Under the pieces are notes generated by a model, which was not told where the DNA came from, made no database searches, and worked only from the letters and a program-made list of their open reading frames with translations. The position numbers were made by a program, and so were the translations under genes. From Boesenbergia rotunda (taxonomy: Eukaryota > Streptophyta > Magnoliopsida > Zingiberales > Zingiberaceae), in contig JAGFNQ010002599.1 in NCBI GenBank assembly GCA_024364735.1, positions 62,001-126,000 on the forward strand: DNA of 64,000 nt, in the 5' to 3' direction. Position 1 is the stretch's first letter, and every line of letters starts with the position of its first letter. Shown piece by piece: positions 32,043 to 43,400 of this stretch.

Positions 32043-34531
32043 TGTTGGGACCGGGTGCATGTCGACAAGGATACGAGTTCGTAAAATTCAAAATTTTTAC
32101 GTGCAGCGGAAGATTTGCATAAAATAATTTCCTAAATTATTTTAACTTCGTATCTAGCATGCAACCTTATAGTGTTGACATAATCATAAAATAAAATTTG
32201 CAGAATAGTAAACTAATTTACCAAGTACCTCGCGTAACTGACGTAAGGGACGAGATCCAACCGTAGCGTCCCTTGGAAGCTTCGCCTCTATTCGCGTCCA
32301 CGCCGAGTTCTCTTCGGGATGACTTCGCAAAGTCACGAGTTTTGTGCCGACTAGAACTACTAGATTCTTGGAAGGCACAACTAAGAAGATCAAGAGAGGA
32401 GTTAGGAAACTAACCACCAAGAACGGAATCGAATTCCGAGAGAGAGGGAGATGTGATCCACTTCTTCTTCTTCTTGGTTGGTTTCTTCTTCTCCTTGTTT
32501 GCTCACGCCAACCTCTAGGAGAGGTGTGATTTGCGCCGGCCCTAGATAGGAAGAAGGTGGCCGGCCTTAGGTGGAAGAAGGTGGCCGGCCCTAGGTCTTC
32601 TAGTGGGCGCCGGCCCTAATGGGAAGGAGAAGAGGAGAATAGAAGAGAGAGAGGGAGAGCTCCAATAATAATCTCTTGATTACTCAATTGGAATTAAGGG
32701 CTAGCCTTTGGTTCCTTTATATAGTAGCAACTCCTTTGCTAAGTCTCCCTCTAAACCGAATAACGGAATTAACGGAATTAGTTATAAGAAATTTATCTTA
32801 TAAATTTTCTTATTGCTTATTCCGTTTAAGCCTATCTTATTATAACCATTTATAATAAAACAAATTAGTTATCATAAGAAATTTATTCTATAAATTTTTT
32901 ATGAATTTTATTATAACTAACTTTATAATAAAACTAATTATTTATCATAAGAAATTTATCCTATAAATTCTTATGAATTAATTCGTTTAAACCAAGTCTT
33001 TATTATAAACTAATTTATAATAAAAACTAATTCTTCTTCTCTTTAAATTATGGAATAAATTTTATAAGAAATTTATAAACTTTCTTATTATGGAAAAATC
33101 AATTCATAATTGATTTTATAAAATTAAAATAAACCCAATTCATGGATTATTTTAATCTTCCATAAAAGAATAAATTTCTATAAATTTATTTATATAAATT
33201 TCTTTATACAAATTTATTTATCCATAATTCATAAAATAAATCGTGCTTGATTTATCTTATTAATTAAACCAAATAAATTGATTTAATTCCCTTTAATGGC
33301 CGGCCACCACAAGGAGGGTTAATACCCTCTTTGGCCGACCAAAACCGACCCGAACCGATCGCGAATTAAACTCATTTAATTCGCCCAAAAAGCCTTCAAA
33401 AGACTTAGCCATTTTAGTTTCCTTTGCGCCTCTGATTAACTCAGATTCGACTTATTTCTCTTGATCGGAAAATCCAATTTTCAACTCATTTTAAATCCCT
33501 CGGATTACTCGTAGTGCGTGTGACTAAATAGGCTTTCGATTTATGTTGGCCGTCTATAATTAACTAATTATAGAACGATCATGAGTGGCACCTAGTAGTA
33601 CATCATGATCCCCAATTAATCGAAAGATCAACGGTTTGACCTCAGAAGAAATTATTCTGAAACCCTTCAACAGCTCTAATGAATCGTGCCCCATTCCCTT
33701 CACCACCTTATACCCACTTGGTTCAGGACACGGTCTATGGTGTCAGTCCCCACTAGGCTGACTACGTCACACCTAGCCCAAGTAATGTCTTACTCGTCCT
33801 TTGGATTTCTAATTACTCTCATGTATTTTAGAGACTCTCACTCTAAACATGATATGCTCTGGCCAGAGGCTTTGAGTAACAATCCGACGATAGGCCTGGG
33901 TATACATCTCCTCGCAAGGAGTGGTGAATCCTTTGTAGGCTGTTCAAACATCTTCGGGCACTTCGGCTTATACCCGATCATCCTGGGTCCACACCTCCTT
34001 GGAGATGCTTGCTTAAGATGTCAAAGTATAAGTCTCCATGACCAAGATGACTTGAACACCGCAAGTCAAAGGAACATCGCACTTAAGCCGCAGTAAGATC
34101 TTCATTGACATATCTACATGTAGATTCCCATATGAAGTCTTACAGCTAGTCACTCCAATGAACTAGTTCCCTTAACTAGCATCCATGTTTATCTCCGGAC
34201 ATCCCAATGTCACCAGCCAGTGAGAATCAACTGATTAGAGAATAACCCATGCTAGTCTCAACAGAATTGATAGTGTCTGTTTTTATCAATTCATCGACTA
34301 GGGATATTTTCAATACTTCACATTTGCGCATTTAGAGATAATCACTAGTTGTGATCTCATCACAAATTCTCTTATGCTGTGAGTTGTATTGCGGACATTC
34401 AGTAGATGAGTTTAAGATCCCAATCAAATACACAAGCATGTATACTCAAATAGTAAATTATCATTTATTAATATAAATGTTTTACAATCATAAGGCGATT
34501 GCCTTAGGACTCTTCTCTCATATCACTAACA
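32043..34531 (-). repeat. 5' LTR of the Angela-like element
   Basis: 2489 bp, nearly identical to the copy at 24250-26733, with the same TATA box and GGCCGGCC motifs. It ends at the CTACC duplication. Confidence 0.92.
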
Positions 34532-34536
34532 CTACC

Positions 34537-34700
34537 TTCAACATTAAATAACGATTCTTCCCCTCCCTCGCGGATATATGGATAAGCGTCCCTGTTTGTA
34601 TTGAGTCACCACGACCCTTAAATGTCGCAACGGGTCGAAATATAATGACGGCTTAGACCGTTTCAAAGGCTATCCAATAACCGCCGAAATAGGAGGAGGA
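34537..34700 (+). mobile_element. Tat 3' LTR, continuation after the Copia insertion
   Basis: TTCAACATTAAATAACGATT to AATAGGAGGAGGA matches 15764 to about 15932 in the 5' LTR, completing the piece that ends at 24249. It then changes abruptly to TGTTGGCGTTAC, the start of another Copia LTR, so the rest of the Tat LTR is missing or displaced. Confidence 0.8.
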
Positions 34701-35044
34701 TGTTGGCGTTACAAGTTGGCGTTACAAGCGTCTACTGAAGAAACATCCTCCATTGATGGTTGCAGGCGTTATTGGCCTCCATTGATGGAGGTATTGAATA
34801 CCTCCATCAATGGAGGAAACGTATGTTTCTCCTGCTATAAAACGCGTCCAAATTGCAATCCAGAGGAGACATACGAAGGAAAAGGAATCGGAGCTTCGAA
34901 TTGCTGGGTTTTGGTTTGTGGCTTAGTGAAAACGGTCCGGTGACGTTCTCTCGATAGTGAGCAGAAGGAGTAGAGGAAGAAGAACATCAAGAATCACTGT
35001 AAGTTTTAATCTTTGCAAATCGAATTCCTGCTTAGACACCAACA
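34701..35044 (+). mobile_element. 5' LTR of a short-LTR Copia element (344 bp)
   Basis: It starts TGTTGGCG, has a TATA box (CTATAAAA at about 34835), a GTAAGT donor-like site at 34999-35004, and ends GACACCAACA. TGGTAGCAGAGC at 35046-35057 is one base from the initiator tRNA-Met primer site. Its U3 contains the long palindrome at 34776-34816. No 3' LTR was identified in the window. Confidence 0.65.
34776..34816. repeat. 41-bp near-perfect palindrome in U3
   Basis: Two 20-base arms (starting CCTCCATTGATGGAGG and ending CCTCCATCAATGGAGG) are perfect inverse complements around a single G. A related half-site CCTCCATTGATGG lies at about 34747. Confidence 0.9.
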
Positions 35045-35892
35045 ATGGTAGCAGAGCAGTTGTAAGAGCATGAAAATATTTTTTACCTGTGTAATGAAAT
35101 TCCCTGGATGAAATCGCTTGAAATCTCTCGGCGTTTTCATCCCCTGGCCGACGAACGCATCACGCGCGGAAGGCTCTCCGTCGCCGTCGGCTGGATGCGT
35201 CGATGGAGGCAGCCGGCGTTGGTGATGGAGGAAAAAAAATCGACTGAGGGAAGAAGAAGACGCGGCGGCTGGCGGCTGTGTGCGGTTGAGAGGAAGGAGA
35301 TTAGGTTTTGGTTTTTAATGAGATAAGTTGGTTTTATTAAAAAAAAACCAAAACCTATTCCACTCCTGCTATAAAACGCGTCCAAATTGCAATCCAGAGG
35401 AGACATACGAAGGAAAAGGAATCGGAGCTTCGAATTGCTGGGTTTTGGTTTGTGGCTTAGTGAAAACGGTCCGGTGACGTTCTCTCGATAGTGAGAAGAA
35501 GGAGTAGAGGAAGAAGAACATCAAGAATCACTGTAAGTTTTAATCTTTGCAAATCGAATTCCTGCTTAGACACCAACAATGGTAGCAGAGCAGTTGTAAG
35601 AGCATGAAAATATTTTTTACCTGTGTAATGAAATTCCCTGGATGAAATCGCTTGAAATCTCTCGGCGTTTTCATCCCCTGGCCGACGAGCGCATCACGCG
35701 CGGAAGGCTCTCCGTCGCCGTCGGCTGGATGCGTCGATGGAGGCAGCCGGCGTTGGTGATGGTGAAAAAAAATCGGCTGAGGGAAGAAGAAGAGGCGGCG
35801 GCTGTGTGCGGTTGAGAGGAAGGAGATTAGGTTTTGGTTTTTAATGAGATAAGTTGGTTTTATTAAAAAAAAACCCAAAACCTATTCCACTC
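34829..35892 (+). repeat. 534-bp direct duplication starting at the LTR TATA box
   Basis: Copy 1 (34829-35362) and copy 2 (35363 to about 35892) begin CTCCTGCTATAAAACGCG and are almost identical. Each contains the TATA box, the downstream part of the LTR, the PBS-like TGGTAGCAGAGC and about 300 bases of leader. Copy 2 has a few small deletions. The LTR part upstream of the TATA box is not duplicated. Confidence 0.9.
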
Positions 35893-35985
35893 TGCAGCCA
35901 CGCTGCTGCCCAAAGGAGGATCGAACCGCCGACCTCCTCTTCGAAGGCAAACAGACCCAACCAGTAGCTCTATTCGGTTATTCAT
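35893..35985 (-). repeat. Possible tRNA-derived SINE head
   Basis: The minus strand has GGTTCGATCC, a perfect RNA polymerase III B box, about 45 bases after TAGAGCTACTGGTTGGG, a loose A box. It lacks tRNA folding beyond that. The body and tail were not delimited. Confidence 0.35.
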
Positions 35986-36277
35986 TTAGATTTGGTTTAA
36001 CTTAATTAAATTAGATTCTAGTTTAGTTTAAAAATGATTAAGTTGGTCAAATCGGTTTTGATTAAACCATTAGTTGATTTAATCAAACCATTTTGATCAA
36101 ATAATCTGAACTAAACAGACTGGTTTGATCGTTATGTTGAATCTCAAATTTAAATAGGCTTAATTGTAGCTACAAGGAAAATTATATGCCTTTATCTATT
36201 TGTATTGTGAATTGAATTGAACCAGTTTTGTTACTGGTTTGTCGATTTTGTACTGACATTGTGTATTTCAATTCCAG
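35986..36277. other. AT-rich leader before the acidic ORF
   Basis: No gene. Repeats of GGTTTAATTAAACC-like motifs. It ends in CAATTCCAG directly before the next ATG, a good splice-acceptor-like sequence. Confidence 0.4.
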
Positions 36278-37093
36278 ATGCCGAGATTTATTACCACAAT
36301 GACTCGTCGAGATGTGCGACGGAATCATTTGAGGGAACAGATAGAGGAGATTGACTTCCTCCCACACCTAGGCATCCAAGGGCATATAGGAAGGCTTGAT
36401 CGTCTATTTTGGAAACTCGAACAGGAAGAGTTTCCAGTTCTAGATAACTACCGGATCGGGGCATTGATTAATTCATTGCCGAGGCGTGCTGAAGTAGCTG
36501 CAAGAGGTATTTGGGGATGCTACGAAGGATGTATCTCTTATACCGAGTTGCGTAGAGAACTACTTCGCCAGAATTTTTCAGAAGAGGATCTGGAAGATTC
36601 TGAAGACGATCTGGAAGAGGATCTGGAAGATTCTGAAGACGATCTGGAAGAGGATCTGGAAGATTTTGAAGACGATCTGGAAGAGGATCTGGAAGATTCT
36701 GAGGACGATCTGGAAGAGGATCCTGAAGAATTTGAAGAGGATCCAGAGATGGATCTGATTGAAGAATTCCAAGGGGATCCTGAGGAAATCGAGTGGGATC
36801 CAATAGTGGATTCTGAGGAGGACCCAGAGGAAGATCCCGGAATGCTCGAGGACGATCCCGAAATGTTCGAGGACGATCCCGAAATGCCTAGGGAAAATCC
36901 TGAAATATTTGAGGAAGATCCTGATATTGAAATGATCGAGGAAGATCCTGAAATATTTGAGGAAGATCCGATAGAATCTGTGGAAGATCCCGAGCCTGAT
37001 CAGACTGGCCAATTAGAGATGAACGAGAGAGTGATAGCCACTGCCATAATATTTTTTATTATGGGAATGATGTCAACTTATCTAGTTCGTTGA
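36278..37093 (+). CDS. Acidic-repeat ORF upstream of Copia gag, unknown function
   Basis: 271 intact codons, not recognised. Residues 1-100 (HLGIQGHIGRLDRLFWKLEQ, ALINSLPRRAEVAARGIWG, YTELRRELLRQNF) have the spacing seen in the second half of gag capsid domains, a loose likeness only. Four 33-bp repeats follow (DLEDSEDDLEE), then many Asp-Pro-Glu units (EDDPEMF, EEDPEIF) to about residue 245. The end has one hydrophobic segment (VIATAIIFFIMGMMSTYLV), possibly a tail anchor. It lies 300 bases before gag of the short-LTR Copia element, same strand. ATG follows a CAG acceptor-like site and GTAAGT donors occur in the leader, so a spliced message is plausible. It is uninterrupted while the neighbouring gag has a stop. 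Confidence 0.6.
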   Translation: MPRFITTMTRRDVRRNHLREQIEEIDFLPHLGIQGHIGRLDRLFWKLEQEEFPVLDNYRIGALINSLPRRAEVAARGIWGCYEGCISYTELRRELLRQNFSEEDLEDSEDDLEEDLEDSEDDLEEDLEDFEDDLEEDLEDSEDDLEEDPEEFEEDPEMDLIEEFQGDPEEIEWDPIVDSEEDPEEDPGMLEDDPEMFEDDPEMPRENPEIFEEDPDIEMIEEDPEIFEEDPIESVEDPEPDQTGQLEMNERVIATAIIFFIMGMMSTYLVR

Positions 37094-37400
37094 ATTCTGT
37101 TTGTTTGCACCTGCTTATTAAGCCTATTAAATAAAGTTATGTTATGTGTTAACTGACTTGTCAATGATTAGTTCATTTATATGATTAGTTCATATTCAAG
37201 ATAAATGATTAGTTCATTTAATGGGATGTATGTAATATAATTGATCAATGTTAATTAGATTGGATGATGCGAATGATGAGTGAAAACGTAGTTATCACTT
37301 GATTTCGTAATCCAAGTCAAGTTTACATTGAGTCAATCAAAAATTATGTACAGATGATATACACTGAATTAATGAATAATATGTTTATTTATGATAGATC
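37094..37400. other. Spacer between the acidic ORF and gag
   Basis: AT-rich, no gene seen. TTAGTTCAT/ATGATTAGTT motifs repeat three times at 37155-37220. Confidence 0.4.
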
Positions 37401-38475
37401 ATGGCAACCAAGAACATCATAGCTGAACTGAACAAAGGGGAAAAATTGTATGGGGACAACTATAAAATATGACATCTCAAGATACAATATGTTCTTGAGG
37501 AACAAGAAGTTCTGGAGGCTATAAATTATTTCATGGTTGAACCTGTTGTTGGTTCGACTGCACAGTACAGATTGGATCTTGATGCCTATAGGGCATGGAA
37601 GAAAAAGGACTCCACTGCAAAGGGGATATTGATTAGTTCAATGGTAGATGACCTGGTATTTGAGTATGAGCCACTACCATCAGCTCATGCTGTCTGGGTT
37701 GCCCTGAAAGAGAGATACAGTGGAGTTAGTGTGAGCAAGCTTCGTCAACTGACAATCAAGTTTGACAGTTGTAAAAAGCGCCCGAATGTAACGATGACTC
37801 AACATCTGAGAGAAATGGGAAACATGATTCGGGAGCTTAAGACTGTTGGTCATGAGTTGACCGACGAACAACAGGTTCAAGCAGTTATTCGTTCCCTTCC
37901 TGATTCTTGGGAAACAATGAAGCAGAACCTTACTCACAGTGAGAGTATCAGGACTTTTATTGATGTCTCACGCCATATTGAACTGGAGGCGGAGAGAGTT
38001 GAATCCGCAAGGATTTCTGAGCAAGCTTTTGTAGCTGAAGGTTCTGAATCCAAGAATAAGAAAAAATGGTTTAAGAAAGGAAAGGGAAAGGGAAAAGAAG
38101 CTGGTGCTACTACTATGCAAGACCCAATCAAGAAGAAAGGAAAGAAGAATGGAAAGAAACCTAAAGGCAAGCTAACTTGCTACAACTGTGGCAAGAAGGG
38201 CCATTTTACTCGGGAGTGTACTGAGCCGAAAAAGGTAAATCCATGTTTGTCTTCTTTTCATGAGCTTTATGTTGCTAGTTCGGTATTGTTAGCTGATTCT
38301 TATCCTTTGTGGATTATAGATTCAGGAGCAACGAACCATGTAGCTCGTGATCGAGCTACATACATGGAGTACCGTCGCGTACCAGCTGGCAATAAGTGGA
38401 TATATGTGGGAAACAATGCAAGAATTGAAGTCAAAGGAATTGGCACTTGCAAAGATTCAAGAAAAAGTAAAGCAG
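37401..38475 (+). pseudogene. Copia gag and start of protease, cut by LINE
   Basis: It starts MATKNIIAELNKGEKLYGDN. The codon after KI is TGA at 37470-37472, where the family has Trp (TGG), so the frame is broken at codon 24. The rest is open: WKKKDSTAKGILISSMVDDL, HAVWVALKERYSGVSVSKL, MTQHLREMGNMI and the UBN2 pattern, a Lys-rich stretch, the zinc knuckle CYNCGKKGHFTREC, then WIIDSGATNHVA, the protease active site. Similarity ends at about VKGIGTCK, where the LINE begins. Integrase and RT of this element are not seen. Confidence 0.88.
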
Positions 38476-38588
38476 TTTTTTTTTGGCCCAACTCCTAGAA
38501 TCAGGACTTCGTGCCTAGTATTTCCCCCGGCGATTTGAAGGCGATTTTCAAGCGGAAGTAAATCGCGGACGAGTTTTCCCCTGGCGGC

Positions 38589-40436
38589 TTGGCCGCCGGC
38601 GGTCGGATTTCGCCGGCGATGATTCCCGATCATCCTCTCTTTGCTTCCGCTAATCCGTCTTTGCCTCCATTGTCAATCTCAAGTGACGCTCCTCACCTAA
38701 ATCCTATCATCGAGACGATGGCGACAGAGCTGGAAGTTTCGACGAGTGCTGCAAAACCTAGCCCAGATCCAGCATTAGGGAAAGCATTTCAAGGAAAGAT
38801 AGCCTCGGATCGTAATCTTTCTCAATCTGGCACTCTGAAATCAAGCACGTCCTATGCTGCGATTGTTAAACCAATTTCCCCACGAGTTACAAAGAAAAGT
38901 TTTGCGGATATAGGACTCAACTTTAAGCCTATTTCCATCTATAATAATAAGCCAGGGATATTTTACACTGAAGAGGAGATCTCAGGTATGGCAATTCCGT
39001 ATCAGTTTTCTCTAATTGGTAAATTTTCAGGATTGCGCCCGAGTAAAGCGATCATCTCACAAACTTTTGGAAATCTGGGACTCTCCAGCTTTTACAACAT
39101 TTGGCTTTTAAAGGCTGGATATATTTTTATTCACCTCACCTCTAATGAAGACATGGCCCGTATATGGAGTAGAGGAGTGTGGTGAATTGGTGGGGTTCCA
39201 TTGAGAATCTTCAAATGGACTCCTCATTTCTCTTATGATGCTGAATCAGCAATTGTCCCAGCTTGGATCCAATTACCAGATCTACCCATACATATGTTTA
39301 ACAAACAAAGTCTGTTTTGAATGGCAAGAATTTTAGGTAAGCCAATCAAGATTGACAAAGGAACAGCTGATGGCTCTAGGCTTTCTGTGGCTCGTATTTG
39401 CATAGAGCTAGATTTGCTGAAACCTAAAGTTGATGATTTTTGGATTGGAATTGGAGAAGAGAAGCGCCTACAGAAAGTTCTTTATGAAAAACTTCCAAAA
39501 TACTGTGAGGATTGTAAGCACTTGGGCCACTCGATAGAGGAATGCTATGCAAATGGAAATAGTTCAAAGCCAGCTTGGTTTTATGATACAAAGAGTAATG
39601 CTGTTGGCGATGCACTGAAAGTTCAGCTTGACAAAAAGGAAATTCCAAATGCAGGATCAAATGATGTAGATCACCTCCCGGAGATGAGTTTATATCAATT
39701 TGAAAGGAAAAAATGGGTTCAAAAAAAGAATAGTGCAGGTACCAAAAGCCATGGGAAAGAGCCAATGGATAGAGCAACTAATCGATTCCAAATTTTGACT
39801 GATTTAGTAGAAGAAGATCACACAGATAAAGTATCCTTAGATGAGCCAGAAGGTAATCACAAAGAACATTTAGATTCTCATAGCAAGTACTTTAAAGATG
39901 CTCAAAATTTCTCAAATAAGAAGACTCAGGAAAGAACAGAAAAAGAGGTTTTTTTGTCTGCTGAAGTCCCAAATAATGAATTGTCAGTAATAAGTAATAC
40001 AGAGCAGGAAGAGGAATTGCTGAAGTTTGATGATGAGTCGGTTAATATATTACCAGATTTCATCAAAAATGCCAAACCTAATCAACATGTTTCGGGGTCT
40101 GAAAATGTAGTTGTAAATGACCTACAAATGACAGGGCTTCCACAATCAGATCAATATGATAAACCCTGGGATGAGCAGGAAAGAAATAAATTTGAAGAAG
40201 CTTCTAAAACTTTTACAGAAGAAGAGGATTCTGATAATGAAGAGGCATGTCAGCTTCGCAGATCTTCATCTTTTAATTTTGCAGAATTGGCTACTCTAAA
40301 AATCAAAGACAAGAAATCAGGTAAACAGTCATTCCCCAAAGCAGTGGCTTTCTCCAAAGCAGGAATTGGTACAGATCGGATAACAACCAGAAGTAAATCG
40401 CAAATCCAAAATGCTAATTTCTCAAAATGTATTTAA
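38589..40436 (+). pseudogene. LINE ORF1 (DUF4283 plus CCHC zinc knuckle), two stops
   Basis: One reading frame runs the whole length, broken only by TGA at 39183-39185 (after RIWSRGVW) and TGA at 39318-39320 (before MARILGKPIKID). The N-terminal part has YQFSLIGKFSGLRPSKAII and WLLKAGYIFIHLTSNEDMARIW, the DUF4283 RNA-binding pattern. CEDCKHLGHSIEEC is the CCHC knuckle. The tail is acidic and Lys-rich. The final TAA shares its last A with the ATG of ORF2 (TAATG), suggesting stop-restart translation. Both lesions are explained by single C-to-T or G-to-A changes. Confidence 0.87.
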
Positions 40437-43400
40437 TGGCTGGTATTATTTGGAATATTAGAGGTATTGGTAATGAAGCATCCATTCGTAGAGCCTTCTT
40501 TCTAAGAGAAAACCATCATTTGAATTTTATGGGTATTCTGGAGCCATTTATCAATTTTGAAGTACTCTCTATCACTAGGAAATTGCGATTTGACAATGCT
40601 ATCTCAAATTGCTCTGGGAAAATTTGGTTCCTATATGATGCTAATATTGATTGTGAACTATTGTTAGATCATGAGCAATTCCTTCATATGAAAGTTAGCT
40701 CACATATTTTTCCTATTGAAATGATTATCACTGTTGTGTATGCTAAATGTACTCAAACTGAAAGAGCTGTTCTTTGGGAGAAATTATTAGAAATTAATCC
40801 AGTTGATTCAGAGTTCTGGTTAATTGGGGGAGATTTTAATGTTATTTCCAATTCGAGTGAACATTCTAAAGGTTTTCTATCTAAACTTGGTCCAGTTAAT
40901 GATTTCAATGAGTTTATTATGTTAGCTGGACTAATAGATGCAGGTTTTGTGGGTGATAAATTCACTTGGATGAATAACAAAATCTGGAAACGATTAGATA
41001 GAGTTCTTCTATCTCCTTCTTGGGATATTTCTGATTTTTCAGTGAGAGTAGAACACCTAAGTAGGGCGGCTTCAGATCATTCTCCTCTACTTATTACCTT
41101 TCCCAAATTTTCAAAGCCTGCTGCTTCCTTCCGTTTTCAAAACATGTGGATTTGTCATGCTAATTTTCTCCAAACAGTTACTCTAAATTGGAGACTTCCG
41201 ACTGCTGATAAAGGTCTAAAGAAATTACAGAGCAAGCTCAAAAGGCTGAAAGAACACTTGAAATGGTGGAATTGGGAAGTCTTTGGCAATCTACATGATA
41301 ACATTATCAAAGCTGAAGAAAATTTCGCTGTGGCTGAAAAAATTTATGATCAGGATCCCACAGAATCAAATAAAAGTGAGAAAGCTCATAAACAGGCTCT
41401 GCTTTTTCATGTTTTGCATATGGAAGAGATATTTTGGAAGCAAAAGGCCGCAATAAAATGGATTTCTGAAGGGGAAAGAAATACCAAATTCTATCATGGA
41501 CTAGTTAAAAAAAGAAGGATGGCTAATAGGATATTTCGAATATGGGAAGAAGGGGTTTGCTTGGACAAACCGGACCTCATTCATTCATCTAGCTCAGCCT
41601 ATTTTGAGAAGATGCTAACTGGTGAGTCCTACAATTGTAATGAAGTTAATTTTGATCATATTCCAACTTTGATAAATGCAAGTGATAATCTTAATTTTTC
41701 ATTACTTCCGAATATGGAGGAAATAAAAAGAACCATTTGGGATATGTCTTTAGACAGCTCGGCAGGTCCAGACGGCTTCTCAACGCAGTTTTATAGAACC
41801 TGTTGGGAGATTATCAAAGATGATTTGCTGGAGGCTGTTTTAGATTTTTTCCATGGCAGCTCTATGCCAAAGGGAATGGCAGCCACCACAATAATCTTAA
41901 TCCCCAAACTGGACAATCCTCAACAATGGAAGGACTTTAGGCCAATTAGTCTATGTAATGTTTCAAACAAGATTATCTCTAAGCTGTTAGCCTCTAGAAT
42001 AAGCAAAGTTATGGACAAGATTATCTCACCCTCGCAGAGTGGATTTGTACCTGGCAGATTGATATCAGATAATATTTTATTGGCACAAGAGGTTAACCAT
42101 AAACTGAATTATCATGTTAGGGGTGGCAACCTAATTCTGAAATTAGACATGGCAAAAGCATTTGATAGAATTCAATGGTCTTTTCTTTTCAAAGTCATGG
42201 AAGCTTTTGGATTTTCAGCCACCATTATTGGTTTCATTAAATGGTGTATATCTGATTGCTGGTTCTCTGTTAAAATTAACGGACATTTATCAGGTTTTTT
42301 CCAGTCTAAAAGAGGATTAAGGCAGGGCGATCCTATCTCTCCATTTCTTTTTGTTATAGCTGCTGAATTCTTATCCAGAGGTCTAGATGCTTTGTATGGT
42401 AAATTTCCTCAGCTATATTTTAATCTTGGATGCAATATTAAATTATCTCACTTGGCTTATGCTGATGACATCATGATTTTATTGAATGGCTCAATAAACA
42501 ATGTCAAGAAGATCAAATACTTCTTAGACAAATATGAAACATGCTCGGGGCAACAGATTAACGCTAACAAAAGCCTATTTTTCCCAGCCAGGAGTATCTC
42601 AATTGCCAGAAAGAACTCAATTACTTCCATTACTGGTTTTTTAGAAGGTCACCATCCTATTATTTACTTGGGAGTTCCTATAGCTGCGGGAAACAGAAAA
42701 GCTATTCTTTTCCAATTCTTAATAGAAAAAATCAGGAAAAGGCTAATGGGATGGAATATCCAAAGATTATCATATGGAGGTCGATTATTACTTATACAAA
42801 GTGTGCTAACTTCTATTCCATTTTACATCTTGCAGGTTCTTCTTCCTCCAATGTCAATCCAGCATCAGATAGAAATGCTATTTGCTAATTTCTTTTGGGG
42901 TATGTCTAACTCAAAAAGGAAAATCCATTGGTTAGCCTGGTCAAGCATCTGCAAACCAAAGTTGGAAGGTGGTTTAGGGATAAGAAAATTATCTGATATT
43001 GCCACAGCCACAGCGATGAAGCTTTGGTTCAGATTCCGTGAGCAAAAAACTCCATGGGCTTGCTTTTTATTAAAAATGTATTGCCGTTCATCTCCCCCAG
43101 CTGTAGTTTCGGTTAACAGCAGGGCCTCTCCTTGCTGGCGCCGGCTATTAAAAGTTAGATACTTAGCTGAACAAAATATCGGATGGATTCTAGGCAAGGG
43201 TGATTTGAACTTTTGGTATGACACTTGGCTAGACAAGGGGCCTTTAAACCAGAGGTGTCCGATTGTGGGTAACCCAAATTACAAAGTCTCTAAATTTATA
43301 TACTTCCAAGGCTGGGACTTATCTAAATTGTATACTACTGTTCCAGCTGATATTGTGGATGAAATTCTGGATGTATCGGTTCCCAATCTGAAGGATGTTT

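Larger units (their letters stand above)
24250..34531 (-). mobile_element. Angela/Tork-like Copia retrotransposon, structurally complete, 10.28 kb
   Basis: The LTRs are 24250-26733 (3') and 32043-34531 (5') on the minus strand, both TGTTGGGACCGGGTGC to TATCACTAACA when read on plus. Perfect target duplications CTACC lie at 24245-24249 and 34532-34536. The PBS is next to the 5' LTR and a polypurine tract (AAGTGGGAG on minus, about 26734-26745) next to the 3' LTR. Internal order on minus is leader, gag-protease, integrase, RT, RNase H, the Copia order. It sits inside the Tat 3' LTR. The LTRs are nearly identical, so insertion is fairly recent, yet the polyprotein is broken. Confidence 0.93.

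Noticed and set aside
36468..37012. Long antisense frames opposite the acidic ORF
   Set aside because: They mirror the 33-bp repeat and Asp-Pro-Glu codons. The plus frame has a plausible start context and domain layout.
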